Assembly: GCF_042611095.1 (NCBI RefSeq)
Contig: NZ_JBHFPV010000001.1
Location: 372,001 to 436,000 of the forward strand
Reading direction: 5' to 3'
Source of the DNA: Meishania litoralis
GTDB taxonomy: Bacteria > Bacteroidota > Bacteroidia > Flavobacteriales > Flavobacteriaceae
DNA length: 64,000 bases
The notes under the pieces were generated by a model, which had not been told where the DNA came from, searched no databases, and worked only from the letters and a program-made list of their open reading frames with translations. How positions within the stretch are numbered: the first letter of the stretch is position 1; the number at the start of each line of letters is the position of its first letter. This document shows positions 36,113 to 45,656 of this stretch, one piece after another. Made by a program: the position numbers and the translations under genes.

Positions 36113-37084
36113 TTATTGCGACCATTCGGTGGGTTTGCGATCCCAACGATGTTTTTTTAATTCTTGAAGTAGCTCATGGGAAAGCCCTTGCCCATCACTA
36201 ATGGCCGTATTGGCCAATACGTTACGGGCCTTTCGCATTCCGGGAATCATGGTACCGACCGTTTTATTCATTGTAATAAAACGCAATGCCATTTCGGCCA
36301 TAGTCATTCCTTCGGGAATCAACGGTCTCAAGGCGTCGGCATGTTCGACGCTCGAATTGAGGTTCTCGGGCACGAAATATGTACCTCTCCAATCCCCTTC
36401 GGGAAAAACCGTTTCTTTGGTCAACGTACCGGTCAAAGTGCCTTCATCAAACGGTACCCGAGCGATGACACCGATATCCATTTCATCACATAAAGGAAAC
36501 AGTTCGTCTTCAGGGTTTTGGTCAAAAATATTGTATATGACCTGTACGGCATCTAACTTTCCCGTCTTTAGTGCTTTGATTCCATTTTCGGGTTCCCACC
36601 GATTTACGCTTACGCCCATTGCGGCAATTTTACCGGCCGCCTTTAAATCATCAATGGCGCGCTGCCATTCTTCTCGGTTGCTCCATCCGTCATCCCAGGT
36701 GTGGAACTGCATCAAATCTATCTGTTCAAGACCAAGGTTTTTCAAGGTCTTTTCGGTAAATTCAATAATATGTGAAGTCGGATAAGATTCTTCAAATGTG
36801 TACTCAGGTTTTGCCGGCCATTGGAAATTTTTGGGAGGAATCTTGCTGGCCGTGTATAACTTTTTATTCGGATGCCTTCGTACCAATTCACCTAATAGTT
36901 CTTCGCTATGACCTTCACCGTAACCCCAGGCCGTATCAAAGAAATTGACACCATTTTCAACGGCCAGATCCAACGATTCGGCGGACTGAATATCGTCAGA
37001 TTCCTTCCACCCTGCCATGCCCCACATGCCATAGCCCACTTCACTTACCTGCCAATCGACCCTACCAAATCTTCTGTATTTCAT
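36113..37084 (-). CDS. Aldo/keto reductase
   Basis: Cytoplasmic NADP(H)-dependent aldo/keto reductase of 323 residues. The family pattern FFDTAWGYGEGHSEELLG (Asp, Tyr), a catalytic Lys in TASKIPP and His in LMQFHTW are visible, with a C-terminal cofactor part (GTMIPGMRKARNVLAN). The substrate could be a sugar or its keto derivative. It ends the minus-strand group that begins with the PVC-type heme protein, and its start overlaps the upstream small gene by four bases (translational coupling). Function by context: handling of a product made by the heme-bearing dehydrogenase. This link is an inference. Confidence 0.92.
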   Translation of the reverse strand: MKYRRFGRVDWQVSEVGYGMWGMAGWKESDDIQSAESLDLAVENGVNFFDTAWGYGEGHSEELLGELVRRHPNKKLYTASKIPPKNFQWPAKPEYTFEESYPTSHIIEFTEKTLKNLGLEQIDLMQFHTWDDGWSNREEWQRAIDDLKAAGKIAAMGVSVNRWEPENGIKALKTGKLDAVQVIYNIFDQNPEDELFPLCDEMDIGVIARVPFDEGTLTGTLTKETVFPEGDWRGTYFVPENLNSSVEHADALRPLIPEGMTMAEMALRFITMNKTVGTMIPGMRKARNVLANTAISDGQGLSHELLQELKKHRWDRKPTEWSQ

Positions 37085-37278
37085 TCTTCTTTGTTTCTTT
37101 TAATAAATTTTTCCCTGACCACGACATAAATCGCATATAATGCTCCAAAAACAACACCGTTGATTGACTTTTCCATTACCATTTCCTTGCCAAAATCACC
37201 TTCGATAATCAAAGCGATGGTTATAAAAAGAACAATGGCCACCAATACCTGAATGACAATTTTTTTCGCCTCCATCAT
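37081..37278 (-). CDS. Small two-span membrane protein
   Basis: 65 residues. Two hydrophobic helices (IVIQVLVAIVLFITIALII and VVFGALYAIYVVV) joined by a short charged loop, with a lysine-rich tail. Start and stop overlap the neighbours by four bases on both sides (aldo/keto reductase and heme protein), a strong sign of translational coupling and real coding status. No family recognised. It may hold the exported heme protein or the reductase at the membrane; that is speculation from the operon. Confidence 0.7.
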   Translation of the reverse strand: MMEAKKIVIQVLVAIVLFITIALIIEGDFGKEMVMEKSINGVVFGALYAIYVVVREKFIKRNKEE

Positions 37279-40200
37279 AGGTTTTCTTTCTTAAGACTGG
37301 CCAAATATTCGATAACATCGCGTATCTCACGTTTTGTCATGGCACCGGCCATTGAAGGCATGCTGGACATGGAATTTTCACGTTTGCTGATCCGTTCCAA
37401 GGCAATTTCCATGGGTTCGGCATCATTCGTACGTAATATGAGTTCGCGGTCGGTTTCCTCGATTAGCACTCCGATTACCTCCTGGCCATCTTTGAGCGTG
37501 ACAGTCACCGTACCAAAACCTGGTGCCAATCTCGCACTAGGATTGATCAACGCCTCCAACAATTGTTCCCTATTCAGGGTATTTCCGATATTGTCCAATG
37601 GAGGGCCTACCTGCCCACCGGCACCTCCCACCGAGTGGCAACGCACACATTGTCCGGTCGAATTATTATTGAAAAAATTGCGGCCCTGCCACCACTCACC
37701 ACCTTCGAGGGTTTCTTTAAATGCTTCGACCGTGATCCCCGTTGATTTTAAAGCGCCCAAATCGGCAATCAATTTTTCGGATCCAGAAGCTTCGACGGCT
37801 TCAATCAAATCTAAAATTACAGCCGAGGATAGCTTTTCTGATTTGGCCTTGGCAATCATCTGGCCCAATACCGGTTCGGTTTTCGTCAATGGCATTTCGC
37901 CCAGTACTCCTAAAGCTTTTTGCTGCTCACGTATTGAGCCGTTGACAAAGACTGGATCTATGATTGCCGGTAAATCTTCCTTGGAAACATCTAGTTTTGT
38001 TACCAATCCCAGGGCCGTAGTGCGCACGTTGAAATCAGGGTCCTTCATCCCCGCCTGCATGGCTGATTTGATATTGTCGTAATTCAAATTACCCAAGGCC
38101 TCCAGCATGGCCGAACGAACTTTCGGCGATTTATGGGCTATCATAATTCTCCGCAATCGGTCGTTATGCGATTCAATTCCCAAAGCGCTCAAGGTTTTCG
38201 AAACCGCAACGAGGATATCCTCATCGGCTTCCAACAAAAATTCTGGAATAAGCCCTTCGATCTTTTGTCTTACCGGAGCGGCATCACGTTCTATCTCACC
38301 ACGATACCGCCCATCTACGCGATCAAGTACCGACGGAGAGGCCCAAGTACCTACCGCCGCCAGAGCCTCACCTTTCAAATGGGCAGGCACCCCCGCCCGT
38401 TTTGCAAAAGCAACTAGGTTGTTCAGCTCTTGTTCACCACCTACCCTCAAAGCCGCATTAATTGCCCTTCGCAATAATGGTTCAGAGGTAAATCTTTCTT
38501 CGTTCAAAACAGCGGCCAGATCCGGCAAAGCTTGCTCAATGGACCAATCATCATTAATGGCACGTGCCGCCTCGGTAACGATAAATTCGTCTTCATCTTT
38601 AAGGAAGCGTGTAATCTCTGGGCTTTGCATTCGACGCAGTGCCAGCACCGCAGCGATACGGAGACTACGGTTGCCGTTCCCTTCCAAAGCGACGATCGGT
38701 GATTCTTCGCCGATTCTAGAAAGTGCCAAGACAGCGGCATGTCTCAAATAATTATCCTCATCATTGTTGGCCGCCAACATATCCAAGAGTGGCTGAACCG
38801 CTTCTTTATGCTTTATTCTTCCCAGAGCTTGGGCCGCAAAAAACTTCACACGGGCATTCGAGTGTTTAAGCAAGGGTATAAACGAAGCCCCGGCATTGGC
38901 ATACTTCACATCTCCCAAAACCTTGGCCGCTTGAGCGATAATCTCAGAATCTCCATTTTCAAGAAGATCCAATAGAATTTCGGCAAGGTCATTATCAGTG
39001 CCCGCAAGCTGCCCGATACCCCAGATACTATGTATCTGTGCGTATTGATCGTTCGACTTTTCAAGTACTTTTTTAAAAGTCTTAAAACCTTTGTTTCCTC
39101 GCTTCGCCAATTCAAATTGTGCTTTTTGGCGAATGCGCATATCGGCATGTGAAAGCAATTGGGCCAAATCGTCACGTGATTGATCCGAATAATCAAGGGT
39201 CATCAACCTTTCTGTTTCTTTCCTTTCCGCTTCCAGGTCGTTATTTTCATCGGAAACATCCAATTTCCAGACACGTCCATAATTTTTGGTATTCCAACCA
39301 TTGATCCAATCGGCCAAGTACAATGCCCCATCAGGTCCGAAACGTATTCCGGTGGGCAACACACCGCTCAAAATATCTTCTTCACCATCGAGTTCAAACG
39401 TTGCACCTTTTTGTTTGAGCCCGAAAGACCATATATGGGAATTGGTGGGGTTACCCACGAACTCGACCAAAAAGAATTTGTCGAGCCATTTTTTTCCAAG
39501 TGCGGTTCCAGGATTGTATATCATTCCAGTAGGACCGTTGTGGTAGTTCTGGATCGGGGGTAGAATATAGGCTGCCTGTCCCTCCCATCTTGGAACATAT
39601 AGTTTTTCGTCCATCCAAACATTATAGCCATTGTTCATCGGATCGGTATATTTTCCGTATTGCCAATTGGCACGCCAACCCGCATCATGACCTTCCACGA
39701 TATGCACCAAACGTTCGCTTTCACCCCTGTGGTCACCGTCGTTGTCGGAAGAAATGATATTGCCATAGGCATCGAACACGAACTCATGGGTGTTTCTGAG
39801 TCCGGCGGCAAATACTTCGAAATCGCTTCCATCGGGATTTGTCCTGACTATAATTCCTTGATTCGGATACTTATGATTCGTACCATCGGGCAAGGTAATA
39901 TTGGCCCCAATGTCGCCAATACCCCAGTAAATTTTTCCATCAGGACCTTCAATCGCCCCGGACATGCCATGACCGCCAAACCCGATGTGGACCGCAAAAC
40001 CATGAGCTAGGGAAGTTTTGGTATCCAAGACCTCATCATCATTTGTGTCGACCAATCGCCACATATCTGGGCCGACCCCTACAAAAACATCATCATCACG
40101 AACAAGCAACGCCCCGGCGCAATCGGTAATTTCTTCACTGAAATCATTAAGAATACGGGTCGATTTATCGGCCAAGCCATCGTTATTGACATCATCTAAA

Positions 40201-40691
40201 CGCCAAACCTCCTCTTTTTCAACGGCTAGATCACGCCAATCGTGAATGGTGTCATTGTTCAAATCGGGAAACCACTCATTCTCCCCACTTTTTTCAGGCG
40301 CAAAAGTTTCCCTTAAAAAATTGCGCCGATCCTCAACGGTCTGCCAAGAGATGGAAGGGGTCATCCATTGGCGATAGCCACGAATATCGAATTCTGAATT
40401 CTTTTGACGATTGGTACGGGTCAAATAGATACTGCCTTTGTTATCGACCGACATTGCCACGGGATCGGGCGCCAATGAATCGGATGCCCAAAGTGTCAGA
40501 TCTAATCCTTCGGCCACTACTGCCGGAGTATTTTCGCGAATTTCCTTGGCCCTCATCATGCCCGTAAGGGAATCTTCATAAATGACCAAAGGGGTTTCTT
40601 TGGGAAGCTTGGGCGTATTGTTACATGAAAGCGCCAAAATCGAGATGAGAAAAAGTGATACTGAAAACCGCATTATTGATATATATTTCAT
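37275..40691 (-). CDS. PVC-type heme-binding dehydrogenase with HEAT repeats
   Basis: 1138-residue lipoprotein (lipobox LALSC; a start six codons later also fits). The N-terminal half is a membrane-bound dehydrogenase-like propeller (LTLWASDSLAPDPVAMSVDNKGSIYLT, GHGMSGAIEGPDGKIYWGIGD). The middle part is a series of HEAT-like repeats (LPLLK..NARVKFFAAQALGRI). The C-terminus holds a cytochrome c-like heme site CVRCH (1015-1019) in GQCVRCHSVGGAGGQVGPPLDNIG. This type is best known from Planctomycetes and Verrucomicrobia, and less so in Flavobacteriaceae, where it may oxidise sugar derivatives outside the cytoplasm. It overlaps the small membrane gene by four bases. Confidence 0.88.
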   Translation of the reverse strand: MKYISIMRFSVSLFLISILALSCNNTPKLPKETPLVIYEDSLTGMMRAKEIRENTPAVVAEGLDLTLWASDSLAPDPVAMSVDNKGSIYLTRTNRQKNSEFDIRGYRQWMTPSISWQTVEDRRNFLRETFAPEKSGENEWFPDLNNDTIHDWRDLAVEKEEVWRLDDVNNDGLADKSTRILNDFSEEITDCAGALLVRDDDVFVGVGPDMWRLVDTNDDEVLDTKTSLAHGFAVHIGFGGHGMSGAIEGPDGKIYWGIGDIGANITLPDGTNHKYPNQGIIVRTNPDGSDFEVFAAGLRNTHEFVFDAYGNIISSDNDGDHRGESERLVHIVEGHDAGWRANWQYGKYTDPMNNGYNVWMDEKLYVPRWEGQAAYILPPIQNYHNGPTGMIYNPGTALGKKWLDKFFLVEFVGNPTNSHIWSFGLKQKGATFELDGEEDILSGVLPTGIRFGPDGALYLADWINGWNTKNYGRVWKLDVSDENNDLEAERKETERLMTLDYSDQSRDDLAQLLSHADMRIRQKAQFELAKRGNKGFKTFKKVLEKSNDQYAQIHSIWGIGQLAGTDNDLAEILLDLLENGDSEIIAQAAKVLGDVKYANAGASFIPLLKHSNARVKFFAAQALGRIKHKEAVQPLLDMLAANNDEDNYLRHAAVLALSRIGEESPIVALEGNGNRSLRIAAVLALRRMQSPEITRFLKDEDEFIVTEAARAINDDWSIEQALPDLAAVLNEERFTSEPLLRRAINAALRVGGEQELNNLVAFAKRAGVPAHLKGEALAAVGTWASPSVLDRVDGRYRGEIERDAAPVRQKIEGLIPEFLLEADEDILVAVSKTLSALGIESHNDRLRRIMIAHKSPKVRSAMLEALGNLNYDNIKSAMQAGMKDPDFNVRTTALGLVTKLDVSKEDLPAIIDPVFVNGSIREQQKALGVLGEMPLTKTEPVLGQMIAKAKSEKLSSAVILDLIEAVEASGSEKLIADLGALKSTGITVEAFKETLEGGEWWQGRNFFNNNSTGQCVRCHSVGGAGGQVGPPLDNIGNTLNREQLLEALINPSARLAPGFGTVTVTLKDGQEVIGVLIEETDRELILRTNDAEPMEIALERISKRENSMSSMPSMAGAMTKREIRDVIEYLASLKKENL

Positions 40692-40711
40692 TAGTAATTT
40701 TTAATAAGTTC

Positions 40712-41569
40712 TTAGTGTTGATGAAAGGCGTCGGAAACAAATGAAAGCACCGTCGGAAGGGCATCACGCCAATACGTCCAGCTATGGCCGCCATCGCGGA
40801 CGCGATATTCATGCGGTATCTCTTTTTTCTTCATTGCAATATGCACCAAACTGTTTCCTTCGTATAGAAAATCATCATCGCCACAGTCGATATACCATCG
40901 CACGGACTTAATATCATCAACGGGAACGCTTTCAATGAGATTCAGCGCACTATGCCTTTCAAAATATTCTTTTAACTCGGCATTGGTGTACTTTTCATTG
41001 CGTCGTTCGAATTGTTGCTTCAATTGGTCAATAGTAAGCGGCCCTACATATGCACTAAGCGGACAGGCAGAGGAAAAAAGCTCGGGACGATGTAAGGCAT
41101 ACATAAAAGAACCTCCCCCACCCATCGATAGGCCGGCCACGGCGCGGTATCTTTTTTCACCTTTGATACGGTATTTTTCTTCGACATGTGGCATAAGTTC
41201 TTCAAAGAAAAAATCCTCATACTTCCAATCGCCAACATTGAAATAACCCATACGGCCCGTATCAGCATCGGGCATTACTATGACCATGGGCGTTGCAGTA
41301 CCATTTTTAATCGCTTCATCGGTTATTCGTAAAACCTCTCCAAATTGTACCCAGCCCGTATGGTCATCGGTGGCACCGTGCAAAAGGTACAGTACCGGAT
41401 AGCTTCGCTCGGAAGTATCATAATCGGGTGGCAGGTAAACGGCATATTTGCGCTCACCATTTAAAATTTTACTGTGCATTGACCTATTGTCGAATACCTT
41501 GCCAGATTGTGCCAAAAGGGAAATGGGCACTGCCATTAACAAAATCAGTACGGCCGTTAAATATTTCAT
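40712..41569 (-). CDS. Secreted esterase (CE1/enterochelin-esterase-like)
   Basis: 285 residues with a signal peptide (MKYLTAVLILLMAVPISLLAQ). The alpha/beta hydrolase motifs are VLYLLHGATDD, the nucleophile elbow GLSMGGGGS and a C-terminal GGHSWTYWRDAL that carries the catalytic histidine. It fits carbohydrate esterases that remove acetyl or feruloyl groups, but no substrate can be stated. It lies 20 bases ahead of the PVC-type heme gene in the same direction and follows the GH43 gene by about 95 bases; a glycan-processing role is likely. Confidence 0.88.
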   Translation of the reverse strand: MKYLTAVLILLMAVPISLLAQSGKVFDNRSMHSKILNGERKYAVYLPPDYDTSERSYPVLYLLHGATDDHTGWVQFGEVLRITDEAIKNGTATPMVIVMPDADTGRMGYFNVGDWKYEDFFFEELMPHVEEKYRIKGEKRYRAVAGLSMGGGGSFMYALHRPELFSSACPLSAYVGPLTIDQLKQQFERRNEKYTNAELKEYFERHSALNLIESVPVDDIKSVRWYIDCGDDDFLYEGNSLVHIAMKKKEIPHEYRVRDGGHSWTYWRDALPTVLSFVSDAFHQH

Positions 41570-41664
41570 ATTAAAGTGTTTTGAGCAATCAAGCTAACAA
41601 GATACTAAAGAAAAAGATATAAGGCGTTTAGAAATGGTGCGCATTTAATGACCTGATCCATGTA

Positions 41665-42702
41665 TCAACGCACTCCTTTGAAAGTCATCTTTACCGGTTT
41701 GATCATGCCATCGGCATTGAACTCCATTTTATCCATACAGGTGACGCGATGGTCACGGTCTTCGTTCGGTATGGGTCTACGATGATAGACCATGATCCAT
41801 TCATCGGTACCGGGTTTGTTGATAACGGAATGATGCCCGGCACCGGTGGCAATGTCGCCCTCTTTTGATTCCAATACAGTTCCGATCCGATTAAAAGGAC
41901 CCATAGGGCTATCCGACATCGCATAAGCAACCTTATAGGAACCTTCGCCCCAATTACCCTCGGACCACATAAAATAGTAGATGCCCTTTCTTAAAAACAT
42001 AAAGGGCCCTTCCACATAGCCTTCAGGGGTAATTTCCTTAAAAAGCTCTCCGTTTTCCCAGGGAATGAATCCGGTAAAATCATCATTCAGTTTTCCCAGA
42101 TTGCAATGACTCCATCCCCCGTAGAAGAAATAATAAGTACCATCGACATCCTTGAACACAAATTGGTCGATTGGCTGGGCATCGTTGTAAAAATCGGAAA
42201 TCAAAGGTTTGCCCAAATAATCCTCGAACGGCCCTCCCGGACTATCCGCTACAGCGACCCCGATACCCCCATAATGGTTGATATCATTGTTCGGGTCATA
42301 AGAAGATCTACCCGGTCTTTGAATATCATTGGCCCCAAAAAATAGAAAGTATTTGTCATTTTTTTCAATGATCGAAGGTGCCCAAAGGGCCTGTCGCAAC
42401 CATTTGATTTTGGTGGTGTCGAGAATGTTTTCATGTTTTTGCCAATTCACCAAATCTTTAGAGGAAAAAGCATCGAAATGCAGTTGTTTGTCGTAGTCGT
42501 CGGAAAAAGTCGGATACACCCAATATGTACCATCAAAAACCGCCCCTTCGGGATCGGCATACCAACCCTCGAAAACGGGGTTACCCGAAGTAACGTCGGA
42601 ACTTTCGGCCGTTACTATTTTATCTTTTTTTGGGGAATCCTTACATCCAACCGTAAAGAAAAAAATGATTAGCATTGTACAAATCGCGGTTCTTGAAAAC
42701 AT
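41665..42702 (-). CDS. GH43-family glycoside hydrolase lipoprotein
   Basis: 345 residues from the ATG at 42702, which gives the lipoprotein leader MFSRTAICTMLIIFFFTVGC. A start 31 codons further up would overlap the upstream DUF2306 gene and is rejected. The five-bladed propeller motifs include the early Asp in GWYADPEGAVFDGTYWVYPT, ALWAPSIIEKNDKYFLFFGA and the Glu in YVEGPFMFLRKGIYYFMWSEG. GH43 enzymes cleave arabinose, xylose or galactose linkages. Exported and anchored. Exact linkage unknown. Confidence 0.91.
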   Translation of the reverse strand: MFSRTAICTMLIIFFFTVGCKDSPKKDKIVTAESSDVTSGNPVFEGWYADPEGAVFDGTYWVYPTFSDDYDKQLHFDAFSSKDLVNWQKHENILDTTKIKWLRQALWAPSIIEKNDKYFLFFGANDIQRPGRSSYDPNNDINHYGGIGVAVADSPGGPFEDYLGKPLISDFYNDAQPIDQFVFKDVDGTYYFFYGGWSHCNLGKLNDDFTGFIPWENGELFKEITPEGYVEGPFMFLRKGIYYFMWSEGNWGEGSYKVAYAMSDSPMGPFNRIGTVLESKEGDIATGAGHHSVINKPGTDEWIMVYHRRPIPNEDRDHRVTCMDKMEFNADGMIKPVKMTFKGVR

Positions 42703-42722
42703 AATCAATCCATGGTTAAACA

Positions 42723-43340
42723 TTAATCGATGATAAGGCCCTTTCTGTGAACCCAAAAATAGGCAAAGACAATATTGGGCACCCAACAGAGCCACGCCAC
42801 AAAGCGATAGGCCTGTTCAAAATCACCCAGCCCCAATACCAACAATGGCAACCAAATGCGCAGGGTTACGGCGGCAAAACATGCGGCATAACTGTAAATC
42901 ATCAAGCCCTGGTGCAATTGTAAATCTTTGTTTCGCACCGCGAAATACGCCTTGATCGAGGTATATAGCCATAAGAGGCCCAAACAGATAAAACCCAAGG
43001 AGGAAATTATTCCACCAGTTGCGTAAAAAGCGATATAAATGGCACAGACACTACTGATAATGGCCGAAATCACATATATCTTACCAATGTTTCGATGGCG
43101 TTTTAGATTGGCATTCCGTAATTTTTTACTGAACTGTGCCCAACCGATCAACAGCGCAACACCGCCAAAAAGTATATGGCCATAGAACCCGATATTCCAA
43201 AGTAAATTAGACAGTAAGGCCTCATCTTTCGAAGCCAAAAGTCCGAATTCGCGATCTATCACGAAATACAATAAGGGGTAAAGCCCAATGACAATCGCCA
43301 AAAAAACAAAAACGAACCATGCTACTTTATTCGTACCCAT
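42723..43340 (-). CDS. DUF2306 integral membrane protein
   Basis: 205 residues with about six hydrophobic helices. The pattern ILFGGVALLIGWAQFSKKLRNANLKRHRNIGKIYV is typical of DUF2306, a membrane family of unknown role that sometimes appears with cytochrome or heme-related genes. It follows the VOC gene by five bases on the same strand and precedes the GH43 gene by 20 bases. Functional tie to either neighbour is not visible. Confidence 0.82.
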   Translation of the reverse strand: MGTNKVAWFVFVFLAIVIGLYPLLYFVIDREFGLLASKDEALLSNLLWNIGFYGHILFGGVALLIGWAQFSKKLRNANLKRHRNIGKIYVISAIISSVCAIYIAFYATGGIISSLGFICLGLLWLYTSIKAYFAVRNKDLQLHQGLMIYSYAACFAAVTLRIWLPLLVLGLGDFEQAYRFVAWLCWVPNIVFAYFWVHRKGLIID

Positions 43341-43345
43341 CTTTC

Positions 43346-43717
43346 TTAAACATGTTGGTCGACCAAAATGGTATTGCCATCAGGGTCGGTGATCACAAAA
43401 CTTGCCGGTCCGGTAGTGGATTCATCGGCCTCACTGGCAAATTGAATGCCGTGGTTCTTTAAGTTTATTTGAATATCGCGCACATCGTCAAATGATTCCA
43501 ATTTTTGGGCGTTTTCATCCCATCCTGGATTGAAGGTCAAAATATTGTTTTCGAACATACCCTGAAACAAGCCTACAAGGGCATTTTCGTTTTTCATAAT
43601 GAGATAATTGCGTTCCATAGACCCCGCAAATACGGCAAAACCCAATTTCTCGTAAAAATCTTTTGAAACGGCCAAATCTTTGACCGCCAGGCTAATGGAA
43701 AATGCACCTAGTTTCAT
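43346..43717 (-). CDS. VOC-superfamily protein
   Basis: 123 residues with the glyoxalase-like fold. FSISLAVKDLAVSKDFYEKLGF at the start and PASFVITDPDGNTILVDQHV at the end. The usual N-terminal histidine ligand is replaced by a serine-rich strand, so metal-independent or non-enzymatic ligand binding is possible. It is co-oriented and close to the DUF2306 gene. Function unknown. Confidence 0.85.
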   Translation of the reverse strand: MKLGAFSISLAVKDLAVSKDFYEKLGFAVFAGSMERNYLIMKNENALVGLFQGMFENNILTFNPGWDENAQKLESFDDVRDIQINLKNHGIQFASEADESTTGPASFVITDPDGNTILVDQHV

Positions 43718-43773
43718 ACATAAATGTTTTAATTTTTAATGGATGACCGCAAACGGTCATAAATAAACACCCG

Positions 43774-43848
43774 GTCAGGTCGAGCGCAGTCGAGAACTCA
43801 TTTAAAATACATTAAGTTCAACTACCTCTCGACTACGCTCGAGGTGAC
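43774..43848. repeat. REP-like imperfect inverted repeat between genes
   Basis: Left arm 43774-43795 and right arm 43827-43848, 22 bases each, pair at 19 of 22 positions around a 31-base loop. The core is TCGAGCGCAGTCGAGA in the left arm and TCTCGACTACGCTCGA in the right. It lies in a short gap between genes and resembles dispersed palindromic elements of flavobacterial genomes. Only this copy is visible in the window. Confidence 0.5.
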
Positions 43849-43925
43849 ACTAAATTATGATTGACGGCGGACAATCATATAATTTTTTGGGAAACGTTTC
43901 TATCCTCCATTTTTCAATTAACGCG

Positions 43926-45656
43926 TCATCGGTATCGCCAACTTGTCAAATCGGCACCCTTGGGAGCACTCTCGGCAATGCGTTTCATTATTTTAGGCAC
44001 GTACATGCTATTATAACGTAGTCGACTTATGGCATTTGGCTGTTCGGGGTCACCGTTCCAACAGTGTTCGGCCCGATCGCCATAAAGCACTTCACCTGCG
44101 TAATAGGGCTCTGTTGTACTTTCCAAAAAATCTTCCATTAAATATACGGCATTGTTCAGGTAATAATTATCCATATCACCACAGTAGATATGGATCTTGC
44201 CCTTTAGGTCGTCACCGAGTTTGTGCCAATCACGCTCTAAGATATGTCGCAGGTCGTAATTCTCTTTCCAATATTCAGCTACCCTATGATCAATGTCACC
44301 GGTCATTTTGTCCCATAGCCTGACGGGATATCCGTCTTCGCCCTGAGGAGAATAAGTGGCTTCCCAAATATCCCATTGTTGCCCTGATCGCGATCTGTCG
44401 CCCAAAACCAGTTCTAAATGATTGCCTTCGCGCAAAGTCGATTGAACCTGCCCCAAATAATTGCGATGACTCGGCACTTCCAACTTTTTGTGCGCACTTT
44501 TATAGTAATAGGCATTGTCATCTTCATAAATATTGGTCAGGCAGTATGCCCTAAAATCGATTGGGTCGGGGCATGCGGCAAAACATCCGTTATATTCCTC
44601 GGGATATTTTACCTGTACCGCCAAGGCTTCCCAACCTCCTGTAGAACCGCCGTATAAAAAACGTGACCAACCTTCGCCGATACCCCGGAATTTTTTTTCG
44701 ATATATGGAATAAGCTCATAGGTAATGGCATCGCCATAAGGGCCTTGGCTCGCCGAATTCACCGCATAGGAATCGTCGTAATAAGGTGTCGGATGTTGGA
44801 TCTCGATTATCAACATGCGCGGAAAATCAGGTTCGTTCCAACGCTTATAAAAATCGTAGGCTTCCTGTTGCTGAATGATGTTATAACCCTCTAAATCAAA
44901 ACGCTCAGAATATTCGGGTTCCAAATCGGAATCTGGTGGTGTGGTTCGGAATCCTCCAAAATCAGAAGGGAAATGTCCATGAAAAACCATAAGCGGGTAT
45001 TTGGCCTCAGGGTGTTCTTCAAATCCCTTGGGCAACAAAACATGAGCGCCCAAATACATATCCCTTCCCCAAAATTCGGAGAGTTTTTCGGATCTGATCT
45101 TTATATGTTTTACCCATTCGGTGTCTTTGGGCTCTTCGATCGGGGGAATGACCTGATCCATTACCACATCTACATTTTGAATACCCTTCTCGCCCACATT
45201 TATCTTGAAAGGCTTGCTATAGAGGTTTCCAGGAGAACGATTCCATTGCTGGCCTTCACCATTGTCCATGGGCAATTTTACCGTATGTCCGGTCGATAGG
45301 TCAAATGTCTCGTAAACATGGAGCAGAGCCTGTACGTTGTACTCGCCCGGCGGCACTTTGGAAAGGCTCTCATAAGGAAATCCGAAGATATCAGCGTCAA
45401 AGACCTTTTTTTCGCCAGACCTCATCTGGTCTACGTTCATACCGAAAACCAATTGTGTATTCAATCCATCGTTGATTTGAAAGCGGGGTTCTTCTTCATC
45501 ATTGATCGATAGCATCAGCAACAATCTACCATCTTTGGCCTCGCCACTGGCATTTTCAGAAAAAGAAACATTGATGGAAAAATCAGTATCAGATTTCGAT
45601 TGGCACGAAACCAAAAGAAAAAAGGTCAAAACAGCAAACTGTAGCATGGTTTTCAT
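43926..45656 (-). CDS. Large lipoprotein esterase (alpha/beta hydrolase)
   Basis: 576 residues from the ATG at 45656 (MKTMLQFAVLTFFLLVSC leader). A further in-frame start ten codons upstream lies inside the repeated promoter and is rejected. The N-terminal 200 residues are beta-rich and contain no recognised enzyme motif. The C-terminal half is an esterase-like alpha/beta hydrolase: MVFHGHFPSDFGGFRTTPP, nucleophile elbow YGGSTGGWEA, and HCWNG with the likely histidine. The gene start lies inside a duplicated promoter region whose second copy, 946 bases away, holds a broken version of these first codons. Substrate unknown; probably an esterified glycan or small ester. Confidence 0.82.
   Translation of the reverse strand: MKTMLQFAVLTFFLLVSCQSKSDTDFSINVSFSENASGEAKDGRLLLMLSINDEEEPRFQINDGLNTQLVFGMNVDQMRSGEKKVFDADIFGFPYESLSKVPPGEYNVQALLHVYETFDLSTGHTVKLPMDNGEGQQWNRSPGNLYSKPFKINVGEKGIQNVDVVMDQVIPPIEEPKDTEWVKHIKIRSEKLSEFWGRDMYLGAHVLLPKGFEEHPEAKYPLMVFHGHFPSDFGGFRTTPPDSDLEPEYSERFDLEGYNIIQQQEAYDFYKRWNEPDFPRMLIIEIQHPTPYYDDSYAVNSASQGPYGDAITYELIPYIEKKFRGIGEGWSRFLYGGSTGGWEALAVQVKYPEEYNGCFAACPDPIDFRAYCLTNIYEDDNAYYYKSAHKKLEVPSHRNYLGQVQSTLREGNHLELVLGDRSRSGQQWDIWEATYSPQGEDGYPVRLWDKMTGDIDHRVAEYWKENYDLRHILERDWHKLGDDLKGKIHIYCGDMDNYYLNNAVYLMEDFLESTTEPYYAGEVLYGDRAEHCWNGDPEQPNAISRLRYNSMYVPKIMKRIAESAPKGADLTSWRYR

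Noticed and set aside
37339..38751. Long plus-strand open frames (247 and 214 codons) opposite the PVC-type heme protein
   Set aside because: They run antisense to a well-supported protein, have a serine/proline-rich composition of no recognised family, and no start context. They are shadows of the real gene.
42703..42795. Longer start of the GH43 gene
   Set aside because: It would overlap the DUF2306 gene by 73 bases and put 31 residues in front of a clean lipoprotein signal.
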